Notes: generated from the sequence alone by a model not told the origin. Counted from the first letter of the stretch, positions 18,440 to 26,419 are shown. The stretch is DNA of 34,751 nt from Pseudomonadota bacterium (GCA_016195095.1 JACQAE010000030.1:1-34751); one strand, 5' to 3'. Program-made: numbers and translations.

Positions 18440-18606
18440 GGGCGAGCGGCGCCGAGGCAAAATCCGCCAGGGCACCCGCCGCGCACAACGATCATCGCAA
18501 CGAGGGTGGCGACGCCATAGCCGCCGCACTGGGCCCACAGGCTGCCTTCGGCTAATCCGCCGGCAAGCGCGCTTCCGAAGATGCCCAATTTCTATTCGCA
18601 AACGAG
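18440..18606 (-). pseudogene. Possible remnant of an MFS-type transporter C-terminus
   Basis: On the minus strand the frame reads R-A-S-L-V-C-E, a TAG stop, then K-L-G-I-F-G-S-A-L-A-G-G-L-A and [17 protein letters not shown]. The pattern L-G-I-F-x-G-S-A-L-x-G-x-L-W-A-Q-x-G-G-Y-G followed by a hydrophobic helix is how the last two helices of many MFS permeases look. An internal stop and loss of everything upstream would make this a remnant. It could also be chance translation of GC-rich DNA. Confidence 0.25.
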
Positions 18607-18681
18607 GCTGGCGCGCAGAGCAAGCGGCGGGCATCCTACGATGCGATTGCCGCGCGCCATGCTCCCGAATCTCGCGCGCCG

Positions 18682-19692
18682 TCAATGGCCATCGCGCCGG
18701 TTATCGCGTTGGCCTTCGACCGGTGGAACGGCCGCGGGCGCGCGCGCCAGCATGGCGAGGGCGATGCGCGTGTCCTCCTGCATGCGGCGCACGAGGTCCT
18801 CGATCGTGTCGAAATGCATCTCCGGCCGGATCCATGCGACGAACGCCACATCGATCGCCTGGCCGTATATATCGGCCGAAAAATCGAACAGAAAGACCTC
18901 GAGCAGCACCGCGCCGGTATCAAACATCGGGCGCCGGCCGAAACTGGCGACGCCATCATGGCGCTTGCCGCCGACCGTGGCGCGGACGGCATAAATGCCG
19001 TGACGTAAGCCGCAGGCGGGATCGAGGCGCAGGTTGGCGGTCGGAAAACCAAGGTCGCGGCCGCGCCGGTCGCCCTGCACCACGTCACCGGTGACGAACC
19101 ACGGATAGCCCAACAGCGCCGCAGCGGCGGAAACATCGCCTTCGGCGAGCGCGGCACGGATCGGCCCGGAGGAAACAACCTGGCCATTATCGACATGCGC
19201 GGGAACGATATCGACGGAAAACCCATGCGCCTTTCCCTGCGCGCGCAGGAATTCCGGCGTGCCGGCACGGTTGTGGCCGAAGTGAAAATTGAATCCCACG
19301 ACCACGCCGCGGACCTGCAACGCGCCAACAAGCACCCGACGAACGAAATCCGTAGCGGTCATCGCGGCGAGGTCGGCATCGAAGGTCATGACGACCGTGC
19401 CATCGAGCCCCGTCATCGCCAAGAGGCGCAGCTTGTTGGCGTCGTCGGTGAGCCGAAACAATGGTTCATCAGGCTTGAAATAGGCGCGCGGATGCGGCTC
19501 GAAAGTCATGACCGCGGCCGGCGCGCCAAGCGCGCGGGCGCGCGTGATCGCGGTGCCGATAACGGCGCGGTGGCCGCGATGCACGCCGTCGAAATTGCCA
19601 AGCGCGATCACGGTCCCGCGCAGCGCGCCGGGATCGGCGACGGCATCGCGCACGAGGATGAATTGTTGTGGATCGTGATCCTGGACGGTCAT
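18682..19692 (-). CDS. ribF: Bifunctional riboflavin kinase / FAD synthetase
   Basis: RibF phosphorylates riboflavin to FMN and adenylates FMN to FAD. The N-terminal nucleotidyltransferase domain has L-G-N-F-D-G-V-H-R-G-H (about 32-42), the F-N-F-H-F-G-H segment, and V-S-S-G-P-I-R in place of the family's S-S-T-x-I-R. The C-terminal flavokinase domain has V-V-Q-G-D-R-R-G-R-D-L-G-F-P-T-A-N. Length (336) is typical. It is the first gene of the long minus-strand run down to mutL; the 516-bp gap upstream separates it from the divergent cheY. Confidence 0.95.
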   Translation of the reverse strand: MTVQDHDPQQFILVRDAVADPGALRGTVIALGNFDGVHRGHRAVIGTAITRARALGAPAAVMTFEPHPRAYFKPDEPLFRLTDDANKLRLLAMTGLDGTVVMTFDADLAAMTATDFVRRVLVGALQVRGVVVGFNFHFGHNRAGTPEFLRAQGKAHGFSVDIVPAHVDNGQVVSSGPIRAALAEGDVSAAAALLGYPWFVTGDVVQGDRRGRDLGFPTANLRLDPACGLRHGIYAVRATVGGKRHDGVASFGRRPMFDTGAVLLEVFLFDFSADIYGQAIDVAFVAWIRPEMHFDTIEDLVRRMQEDTRIALAMLARAPAAVPPVEGQRDNRRDGH

Positions 19693-20208
19693 GACATGTT
19701 GGTGAACAAGGTTCCTGACCGTGCCGTTCGCGCCGGCCGAAAGTCAAGCCGGGGCATCGCAAAGCCGACGACAACACACCCTTCCCCGACACCTCCCACG
19801 CCACGCAACCATGAATTAGGGTTAACGAAAAATTCTGGCATCCGCGCATCTTGCGATCGCACGCGTGGGTGGCACGCGCCCCGTTGCGGCGACATCCATC
19901 GCAGCCCGTCCATCCGCGCGACCGCGGGTGCGGTGGCGACGACGTTCGATATGGCGGTATTGCGCGGGATCGCGTAAATCGCCGCGGCACAAGGGCCTGC
20001 GGTTCGCGCGACAGCGTGCCACCGACCCTGGAATTTCGCGCGCCTGCGGCGGTTAACCGGAAATTCAATCGCGGATGCTAGTCTCGAAACTACTGGGGAG
20101 GGTCTGGGTTCTTGCCCGGATGGTGGGACCTGTCCGCTCGAAATGGTCGAAGCAACGACACGGAGCGTAGAACGCGCTCCCTAGGTGATGGGTAACGGAG
20201 CAGAAGCA
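19693..20208. promoter_or_regulatory. Divergent ribF/cheY intergenic region (516 bp) with candidate cheY promoter
   Basis: No gene was recognised. GGTTAACC (20051-20058) contains TTAACC, followed after 18 bases by GCTAGT (20077-20082), a plausible alphaproteobacterial promoter for cheY. A second GTTAAC lies near 19820. TTAAC half-sites resemble CtrA recognition elements, but no full TTAA-N7-TTAA site was seen. GGAGCG (20162-20167) and CGCTCC (20175-20180) form a six-bp hairpin in the presumed cheY leader, 29 bases before its start codon. Confidence 0.35.
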
Positions 20209-20592
20209 ATGGCGCTCGATCTCTCGATGCCGGTCCTCGTGGTCGATGACTACAACACGATGATCAGGATTATCCGCAATCTCCTTAAGCAAATCGGCTT
20301 TCAGGACATTGACGATGCGGCCGACGGATCCGCTGCGCTCGGCAAGATGCGCGAGAAAAAATATGGTCTGGTGATCTCAGACTGGAACATGGAACCGATG
20401 ACCGGTTATGAGCTGCTCAAGGAGGTCCGCGGCGACCCCGGGCTGACCAAGACGCCGTTCATCATGGTCACCGCCGAATCCAAGACCGAAAACGTGATCG
20501 CGGCCAAGAAGGCGGGCGTGAACAACTATATCGTCAAGCCGTTCAACGCGCAGACGTTGCAATCCAAAATCGAAGCGGTTTTCGCCGACTAG
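20209..20592 (+). CDS. cheY: CheY-type single-domain response regulator
   Basis: This 127-residue stand-alone receiver domain has the full phosphorylation site: acidic pair D13-D14, phospho-acceptor D58 (in I-S-D-W-N-M-E-P-M-T-G), T88 (V-T-A-E-S), and K110 (in Y-I-V-K-P-F-N-A). The W-N-M-E-P-M-T-G motif is shared with chemotaxis CheY. Its product should bind the flagellar switch when phosphorylated. The ATG at 20209 is preceded by GGAG at eight bases. A GTG at 20185 and an ATG at 20188 are in frame but would add residues that CheY proteins lack. cheZ follows 362 bp downstream on the same strand, pairing the signal with its phosphatase. The kinase partner is not in the window. Confidence 0.93.
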   Translation: MALDLSMPVLVVDDYNTMIRIIRNLLKQIGFQDIDDAADGSAALGKMREKKYGLVISDWNMEPMTGYELLKEVRGDPGLTKTPFIMVTAESKTENVIAAKKAGVNNYIVKPFNAQTLQSKIEAVFAD

Positions 20593-20954
20593 CGAAAATC
20601 AGGGAAGATGGGGCGCCGGTTCGCCGTCAGAAAATGCGTCACAATCAGGCACATGCGCGTCTTGCGGCAACGCCGATATCAGTTGCCTTCCGGGAGAACG
20701 CGTCAATTTCCGCAGCCAGAGACTTTTCACGCACAAATTCAGTCTTGGGCTTTGCGTTGTACGCCCGGGGGGCGCGATCTTGAGCCCGTTTGGCCGGCGC
20801 ATGCCGGAATTCGGGGATCGGTTGAGCGGATCGCGGGTGCGGTCGGCTTGAATACGGCGCGCGCTTGTCTGTGTGACCACGGTCCGCCGGACGGGTTCGC
20901 GCGCTTGGTGGGCATGGCCTGCATGTGGCAGGCATCGGAGACAGGGGACCCGCC
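20593..20954. other. cheY-cheZ intergenic region (362 bp)
   Basis: No intact gene was recognised on either strand. It contains a half repeat (20616-20647) and a hairpin GCCTGC-ATGTG-GCAGGC (20917-20933) just before cheZ. The gap is long for an operon, so cheZ may have its own promoter. Confidence 0.5.
20616..20647. repeat. Dispersed repeat family 2, half copy
   Basis: CCGGTTCGCCGTCAGAAAAT is followed by GCGTCACAATCA. The order CCGGTTC...GAAAAT matches the right half of the element at 10711-10757. It lies 24 bp after the cheY stop. Confidence 0.45.
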
Positions 20955-21653
20955 ATGACAAGCGGCAACGCGCAGCATTTCGAAACCCTCATCGGCTTCC
21001 TCAAGGAGAAACGCGAGAACGTCACGTTCGGCGACATCATCCGATTGGCGGAAATATCGGCGGAGTCGTTGCAGGGCTTTTTTCGATCAATGGACTGGAC
21101 GGTCTACCGCGAATTGCGCGAGATCGCGGGCTATATTGAGACGATGAAGAAGGAAATGGGCGCGCTGCGAGCGAATGAACTCAAGGAAAACCGCATTCCG
21201 GCCGCCGGCCTCGAACTTAGCGCCATAGTCCAGGCGACCGAGACTGCGTCCAATACCATCATGGAATGTGCCGAGGCCCTCATGGCCGCCAATGCCAAGG
21301 ATCCGGCCGCATATAAGGCGCTCGTCGAAGAAAAGATGCTTGTCATTTTCGAAGCGTGCTCGTTCCAGGATCTCACTGGGCAGCGCATCGCGAAGGTCGT
21401 CGAAACGCTCCAGCACATCGAGGAACGCGTGGCGCGCTTCGCAAGCGTGATGCAGGCCAAGGACCTGGACGGATTCATGAGCGACACCGAACGCAGCCGC
21501 GACGAGCGCAGGCAACGCCTGCTGCTCAATGGTCCGCAGCTCGCCGGCCACGGTATTGACCAGTCCAGTGTCGATACGCTGTTGGCGGGAAGCGGAGGCA
21601 AGACCCAAGCGGCGAAATCGCCGCAGGACGAGGTCGACGCCCTCTTCCCCTGA
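20955..21653 (+). CDS. cheZ: Protein phosphatase CheZ
   Basis: CheZ accelerates dephosphorylation of CheY-P. The 232-residue, mostly helical protein has the catalytic signature A-C-S-F-Q-D-L-T-G-Q-R-I, with D139 and Q143 corresponding to the E. coli catalytic Asp and Gln four residues apart. The C-terminus ends S-P-Q-D-E-V-D-A-L-F-P after a Gly/Ser/Gln-rich linker. This resembles both the CheZ tail that docks on CheY and the FliM N-terminal CheY-binding peptide (S-Q-x-E-I-D-A-L-L). The ATG at 20955 has AGGGGA six bases upstream; an in-frame start at 20925 lacks such a site. Its partner is presumably the CheY encoded just upstream. Confidence 0.92.
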   Translation: MTSGNAQHFETLIGFLKEKRENVTFGDIIRLAEISAESLQGFFRSMDWTVYRELREIAGYIETMKKEMGALRANELKENRIPAAGLELSAIVQATETASNTIMECAEALMAANAKDPAAYKALVEEKMLVIFEACSFQDLTGQRIAKVVETLQHIEERVARFASVMQAKDLDGFMSDTERSRDERRQRLLLNGPQLAGHGIDQSSVDTLLAGSGGKTQAAKSPQDEVDALFP

Positions 21654-21728
21654 AAGCGCGACGTGGCGTCGGACCGCGACGTGGACGGCATTGCAATTGG
21701 TGGCCGCCGCGGTCAGCCCGGCCCTATC

Positions 21729-21776
21729 GCCGCGCTTATGGCGCGCTTACCAGGACAGGCGCGCCATAAGCGCGGC
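21729..21776. terminator. 18-bp perfect inverted repeat at the cheZ/HAD convergence
   Basis: Bases 21729-21746 are the exact reverse complement of 21759-21776, with a 12-base loop. The right arm lies in the last codons of the HAD gene, whose TAA stop (21747-21749) falls in the loop. The left arm is 75 bp beyond the cheZ stop. Both transcripts can form the hairpin, which suits a bidirectional terminator or transcript-end structure, although no T tract follows on either strand. Confidence 0.6.
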
Positions 21777-22613
21777 CGGAAAACTGCCGGCGGGCCCGAA
21801 GAACGCGGCCATGGACGCTTGCGTGCGCAAGCCTGGGTCGAACTCGGCGGCATGAATTCCGCCGGTGACAAATACGCAATCGACGCCCAGTCGCCGCGCG
21901 CCGGCCAGGTCCGTGCGCACCGAATCGCCGATCGCCAACACGCGCGCAAGCGCGGTCGCCTCCCCGCGCGCCGCCGCTGCGCGCGCCAAGGCCAGTTCGT
22001 AGATCGGGCGGTGCGGTTTGCCGGCATAAAACACGTCGCCGCCGAGCGAGCTGTAGAGTTCAGCCAGCGCGCCGGCGCAATAAACGAGCCGGTCGCCGCG
22101 CTCGACGACGATATCGGGATTGGCGCAAATCATGCTCAACCCTTGCCCGCGCATGCGCCCGAGCAATGCGCGGTAATCCTCCGGCGTTTCGGTCTCGTCA
22201 TCCAACAGCCCCGAGCAAATGGCGTAATCGGCCGTTTCTGCGGGTGCGAAATTCACGTCAAGTCCGGAAAAAATTGACCGGTCGCGTTCCGGCCCAAGAT
22301 GAAAGACGCGCATTCGCGCGCGTGCCACGACAAGGTCGCGTGTGAGGTCGCCTGAACTTGCGATGCCGTCATAGGTGGACGGTGGCACGGCGAGCCGGCG
22401 CAGCATTTGCGCAATGTCCGGGCTCGGCCGCGGCGCGTTGGTGATGAGGATGACGGTACCGCCATTGGCGCGAAAACGCGCGAGCGCGTCGCAGGCTTGC
22501 GGGAACGCCTCCACGCCATTGTGGATGACACCCCATACGTCGGACAGGATGACATCATACGCCGGCGCCAACCGCGAAAGATGTTCGATAAACAATGATT
22601 CGTTACCGCGCAT
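21747..22613 (-). CDS. HAD superfamily hydrolase, subfamily IIA (TIGR01459-like)
   Basis: This 288-residue cytoplasmic hydrolase is of the NagD-like IIA branch. Motif I is Y-D-V-I-L-S-D-V-W-G-V-I-H-N-G, with the nucleophile Asp at residue 25; the usual second Asp is Trp, as is normal in the TIGR01459 group. Motif II follows in L-I-T-N-A-P-R, the conserved Lys in Y-A-G-K-P-H-R-P-I-Y, and motif IV in I-G-D-S-V-R-T-D-L-A-G-A. The protein is common in alphaproteobacteria, often near ribF, and its substrate is not established. The ATG at 22613 has only a weak GGCCGGG upstream. Its last codons form one arm of the 18-bp inverted repeat. Confidence 0.92.
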   Translation of the reverse strand: MRGNESLFIEHLSRLAPAYDVILSDVWGVIHNGVEAFPQACDALARFRANGGTVILITNAPRPSPDIAQMLRRLAVPPSTYDGIASSGDLTRDLVVARARMRVFHLGPERDRSIFSGLDVNFAPAETADYAICSGLLDDETETPEDYRALLGRMRGQGLSMICANPDIVVERGDRLVYCAGALAELYSSLGGDVFYAGKPHRPIYELALARAAAARGEATALARVLAIGDSVRTDLAGARRLGVDCVFVTGGIHAAEFDPGLRTQASMAAFFGPAGSFPAALMARLSW

Positions 22614-22630
22614 GCCCGGCCGCTTTTAGA

Positions 22631-22684
22631 ACATGAGTGGCGAAAGTGGGAACTGGTTTTCGCAAGATTTCTTACGTCGTCATG
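22631..22684. repeat. Dispersed repeat family 1, copy D
   Basis: ACATGAGTGGCGAAAGTGGG is followed by AACTGGTTTTCGCAAGAT. It is a diverged copy of the GCGAAAAGTGGGAACCG element, in the 257-bp gap between the HAD gene and the TipF-like gene. No other feature was recognised in that gap. Confidence 0.55.
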
Positions 22685-22870
22685 CGGCGCTTTGCGCTAT
22701 CCCGCACAGCAAAAACTGGATTGACGGGAAGACCACCCGTGAACATTGCGCCGATGCGGTATCGGTGGGAGGCGGCGACATTGGCCCAACCCGCAATCCG
22801 CCGATCCCGCCTGCGATCACCCTGCTGGACATCGTGGCAGTAGCTATTCAATTTTTGCGGGAGCGCCCAC

Positions 22871-24322
22871 TCACCCGGATGCAGCGCTCCCGCGCGTGAG
22901 ACGCGCGCGGGCAAGCATGCGCGCGCCGCCGCTCGAGCGCGAATCCGCAGCCGTCGCGGTCACGTCGCGCGATGCCGGCGCCATTGTTGCCGGCGCGGCC
23001 GCGTTTTCGACCCGATCCGGCCTCGCCGGCACCGCCTCCGGGCGCACCGGGCGCGGCGGCGAAAACAGGAAGCCCTGGCCAAAGCGAACGTCGTAGTCGA
23101 GCAGGTCAACGACCGCCGTTTCGCTTTCGATGCGTTCCACGATCAGTTCGATCCCGGATCGGCCTAGCAGGCCGGAAAGATCCGCAGGATGGATATTGCT
23201 CGACATGGCGTTGCCAAGGAGCAAATCGGCAGGAACCTTGATAAAGCGAAACCCGCGATCGGCAAACTCGCGCGGGTCGAGCCGCAGGTCGACGACGTGA
23301 TCCATCGAGAAGCGGAATCCCTGCGCCGCCAGGCCGGCCAGACGTTCCGATTCCACCGGCTGCAGCGCGCGGTAGGTCGCCTGGGTAAATTCGAGCACCA
23401 GCGAGGGAGCCAGCGCCCGATTAGCCGCCATGAAGTCGGCAAACTGGGAAAACAACTGCGAATCGGTGAGCGTTGACCCGGAAATATTGCAGAACAGGCT
23501 GACGTCTCGGTTCTTCGACAGCAGCCGGCGCACCACCTGCACACAGCGGAACAGCATGATGTTGTCGATCCTGGGCATTAGCCCCGCTGCTTCCGCGAAT
23601 GGCAAGAAGTCGGCAGCTAGCAGTAAGTCGCCGCTCTCGCCGCGCAGCCTTCCCAGCGCCTCGTAGAACCGCACCTTGCGCTGCGGCAACGAAACGACCG
23701 GCTGTAGGTGCAGCTCGATACGATTGGCCTCGACGGCCTTTTGCAAGAGCGCGACGACCGCGTCGCGCCGCATGCCCTTGAATGGACCACCGGCGCCGAC
23801 TGCGGCCGGCGCCACGGGAACGTCGTCGATGACCGCGGCGACATCGCCCATGGCTTCCGTTGCAAGCTCGGCCGCGGGCAGCGCGGCGAGGGTGGAGGCT
23901 GGCGGCTTGGCGAGCGCCAGGTCGCCGAGCTGACCGTCATGGGCCGCCACGGTGACCGCCAGTTCCCGCACCAAGGCGCCCAACTCGCCAATTTCCGCCA
24001 ATGGTGGCGACGCCGTCTGCGCGCCATGCACGACCTTGTTGACCTCCGCCTCGACCATTGCCAGACGCCGGCCGAATTCGGCTAATTGGCGCGCCAAGTC
24101 GCTGGTGCCACGCGAAAGATCGGCGATCTTGCCGCTCACGTCGGAGCGGTCGCGCAACCGGGTCGAGGCGGCGTTGAATACCGCCAGCCCGCTGAGCACG
24201 CCGATCGCCACGAGCGCGGATTCGACGCCGCCTATTCCCATCGTCAGATAGAGCACCAAGCCGCAGGACGCCGAAATAATGACCATGCAGATGGCAATGA
24301 AGATCGTGCTGATGCGCACCAT
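22871..24322 (-). CDS. TipF-like membrane protein with degenerate EAL domain
   Basis: The 483-residue protein has two N-terminal transmembrane helices (5-28 and 33-51), a predicted coiled coil (about 60-135), a variable linker, an EAL domain (185-425) and a low-complexity tail. EAL residues retained are E221 (in Y-E-A-L-G-R-L-R), N279, E311 (L-E-F-T-Q), K362, E396 and Q416 (G-Q-G-F-L-F-S-P-P). The metal-binding D-D-F-G-T-G loop is replaced by D341-H-V-V-D-L, so phosphodiesterase activity is unlikely and c-di-GMP binding more plausible. This layout matches Caulobacter TipF, a c-di-GMP receptor that directs flagellar assembly. Nearby cheY and cheZ support a motility role. The start (ATG 24322) has a weak ribosome binding site. 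Confidence 0.85.
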   Translation of the reverse strand: MVRISTIFIAICMVIISASCGLVLYLTMGIGGVESALVAIGVLSGLAVFNAASTRLRDRSDVSGKIADLSRGTSDLARQLAEFGRRLAMVEAEVNKVVHGAQTASPPLAEIGELGALVRELAVTVAAHDGQLGDLALAKPPASTLAALPAAELATEAMGDVAAVIDDVPVAPAAVGAGGPFKGMRRDAVVALLQKAVEANRIELHLQPVVSLPQRKVRFYEALGRLRGESGDLLLAADFLPFAEAAGLMPRIDNIMLFRCVQVVRRLLSKNRDVSLFCNISGSTLTDSQLFSQFADFMAANRALAPSLVLEFTQATYRALQPVESERLAGLAAQGFRFSMDHVVDLRLDPREFADRGFRFIKVPADLLLGNAMSSNIHPADLSGLLGRSGIELIVERIESETAVVDLLDYDVRFGQGFLFSPPRPVRPEAVPARPDRVENAAAPATMAPASRDVTATAADSRSSGGARMLARARLTRGSAASG

Positions 24323-24449
24323 TGGCGATCTCGCGTTGGCCGCGCTCGCGCCCGTCGGCGTGATTCGCCGGCCCCATGGCTACTGTCGACGACCTTGATC
24401 GCCGGCGCAAGCGATCAGCACGGCCGATTAAGAAAATCCGCGCGCCCGG

Positions 24450-25187
24450 TCAGGCTCTAGCCGGTAGCGTCGCCGCGGCGTCCGACACGATGCCGCCATC
24501 GATGAGGTGAATGCGCCGGTCCATGCGCGAGGCGAGGTCCAGGTCGTGGGTGACGGCAACGACCGTCTTGCCGTGCAGATCGACGAGTTCGCGTAGGTTG
24601 TGGAAAACCTGTTCGCTGGCCTTGGAATCGAGCGAGCCGGTCGGCTCGTCGGCGAGCACGACGGGGGGATCGTTGGCCAGCGCGCGCGCGACCGCAACGC
24701 GCTGGCGCTGGCCGCCGGAGAGCTGTTCCGGCCGCTTGCCCAGATGGTCGGCAAGCCCGAGCGCCGCCAAGAGCGCGTCGGCGCGCTCGCGCATGGCGCG
24801 CTTCGGTAGCCGGCCAAGCGCGCGCATCGGCAGCATGACGTTCTCACGAATGGTGAATTCGGGCAGCAGGAAATGGAACTGGAAGACGAAGCCAAGCATG
24901 GTAAGGCGCGTTCGCGCGCGCTCCTCCTCGCCCATGTCCGTGGTCGCGCGACCGCGGATGAGAACCTCGCCTTGCGTCGGAAGGTCGAGCAAGCCGAGCA
25001 GGTAGAGGAGCGAAGACTTGCCCGACCCGGACGGCCCGGTAACGGCGAGGAACTCGTTGCCGCCGATGACGAGATCGATATCGCGCACCAGCGTCGTCGG
25101 CACGATGCCTGGAAGGATGCGGGTCACGCCGCGCGCCTCGATCAAGGGGGGCGTACCATCGCGCGCATCGGCGCCGCCCGCGCTCAC
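24450..25187 (-). CDS. ABC transporter ATP-binding protein, LolD/MacB-type (second)
   Basis: This 245-residue ATPase is the third gene of a minus-strand efflux operon. Motifs are complete: Walker A G-P-S-G-S-G-K-S-S, Q-loop F-Q-F-H-F-L-L-P-E-F, signature L-S-G-G-Q-R-Q-R, Walker B V-V-L-A-D-E-P-T-G-S-L-D-S, and H-loop V-T-H-D. These features place it with LolD, MacB and YbbA. The likely start is GTG at 25187 with GGGGCG upstream. It lies 41 bp after the FtsX-type permease, which is itself coupled to an RND-type adaptor. If the permease is really interrupted, this ATPase would have no partner. The substrate is unknown. Confidence 0.92.
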   Translation of the reverse strand: MSAGGADARDGTPPLIEARGVTRILPGIVPTTLVRDIDLVIGGNEFLAVTGPSGSGKSSLLYLLGLLDLPTQGEVLIRGRATTDMGEEERARTRLTMLGFVFQFHFLLPEFTIRENVMLPMRALGRLPKRAMRERADALLAALGLADHLGKRPEQLSGGQRQRVAVARALANDPPVVLADEPTGSLDSKASEQVFHNLRELVDLHGKTVVAVTHDLDLASRMDRRIHLIDGGIVSDAAATLPARA

Positions 25188-25228
25188 GTCGCGCCCCGGA
25201 TGATATCGACTGGGTGAGCGCGCGCGGC

Positions 25229-26419
25229 CTAGCGCGCCGGGGAATAGCCCGCCGCCAGCGACGAGAGGAGCGCCACTGCCATGGCAATGGCGTAGTGCAG
25301 CGGGCTATAGACGATGGGCAGCCGAGTCATGTCGGTGAACGGATTCCTGATCTCGATTTGACCAAGTGCAAGACAAAGCGCGTAACCAAGCGCGAAGCCG
25401 GCAATGGCACCGGCCATGCCGATCATGACGGCCTCGAGCACGAAAATTCCGCGAACCGTGTGCTCGCGCAAGCCGAGCGATTTCATGATGGCGATGTCGC
25501 GCGCCTTTTCATGGGTGATGGTCGAAATAATATTGTAGGTGCCGAAACTCGCCACCAGCAAGATGGCGCCAACGACCGTGTACATGATGATATTGCGGAT
25601 CACGAGCGCGTTGAGTAGGTCCTCGTGCGCCTCTTGCCAGGCGATCGCCTTGTAGCCGGTCTGGCTTTCGATCCGCGCCGCGACATCGCGGGCGGCGAGC
25701 GGATCGGCGACGCGCACGCGCAGCTCGTTGACGAGGCCGATCTGCTTGGCGAGGATTTGCCCGGTGCGCGCCAGCGTATAGGCGGTGGTTTCGTCGATCG
25801 AACGCACGCCGGAATGGAACATGCCCACGACCTAGGCATTGATGCGCACGCCGGAACTCGTCTGCACGGTCATGTTGGCGTCGATCTTGGCGCCCACCTT
25901 TTCCGCCAGCCGATCGCCGATAATGATGGCGTTGTTGGCGCGATAGAGTGAGGCGAGGCTGCCCTTGCGCATCTGCGTCACGAGTTCCGACACGCGCGCT
26001 TCGCGGTAGGGATCGATGCCGATGATGCTGGCACCGGTGTCGCGCGCCGCGTAGCGCAGGATGGCTTCGACCTTGACCGAGGGCGCGACCGCGCCCGGCA
26101 CCCAGCTTTCAAGCGTGGCGATGGTGGCGAGCGGGTTCTTAATGCCGCGCCGACGCGCTTCCGGTTTGAGGCCGCGGATTTCGGCGGCGTCGAAAGCGCT
26201 CTCGGCTGGTTGCGGCGGCGCGCGGCGGCGTTCGTCGGTGATGGAAATGTGCGGCAAGGCGTTGACCAGCTGGCGCACGAAATCCTCCTGCGAGCCCTGC
26301 ATCAGCGCCGCCATCATGACAGAAAAGCCGACGCCGGTGGCGACGCCGGCGACGGCCACTAGCGTATGGCGCGCGCGATGGCGAATATGTGTCACGGCGA
26401 TGTCGAGGACGAGATTCAC
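25229..26419 (-). pseudogene. FtsX/MacB-type ABC permease interrupted by an in-frame TAG
   Basis: The 396-codon frame encodes a MacB/LolC-type permease. An N-terminal helix (about 18-40) is followed by a periplasmic domain, then three helices in the last 140 residues around the FtsX element R-D-I-A-I-M-K-S-L-G-L. A TAG codon (25832-25834) lies between S-G-V-R-I-N-A and V-V-G-M-F-H-S-G, within the periplasmic domain. Frame and homology continue unchanged on both sides, so it is a single nonsense change or a sequencing error. The first 195 residues would keep one helix and no FtsX domain. The GTG start at 26419 overlaps the adaptor stop (GTGA). The gene's own natural stop is also TAG, which argues against programmed amber readthrough. 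Confidence 0.85.

Larger units (their letters stand above)
18147..18681. other. Intergenic region between ribF and ileS (535 bp)
   Basis: This gap holds a family 1 repeat near ileS and, further up, a minus-strand stretch resembling the end of a membrane transporter (see 18440-18606). No intact gene and no clear promoter were recognised. ileS is presumably transcribed from a promoter within it. Confidence 0.6.

Noticed and set aside
18147-18488. N-terminal extension of IleS
   Set aside because: The extension translates a dispersed repeat and has no resemblance to IleS; the ATG at 18146 gives the normal N-terminus.
19817-19828. Telomere-like TTAGGGTTAAC
   Set aside because: A single short occurrence near a promoter region; no repeat array.
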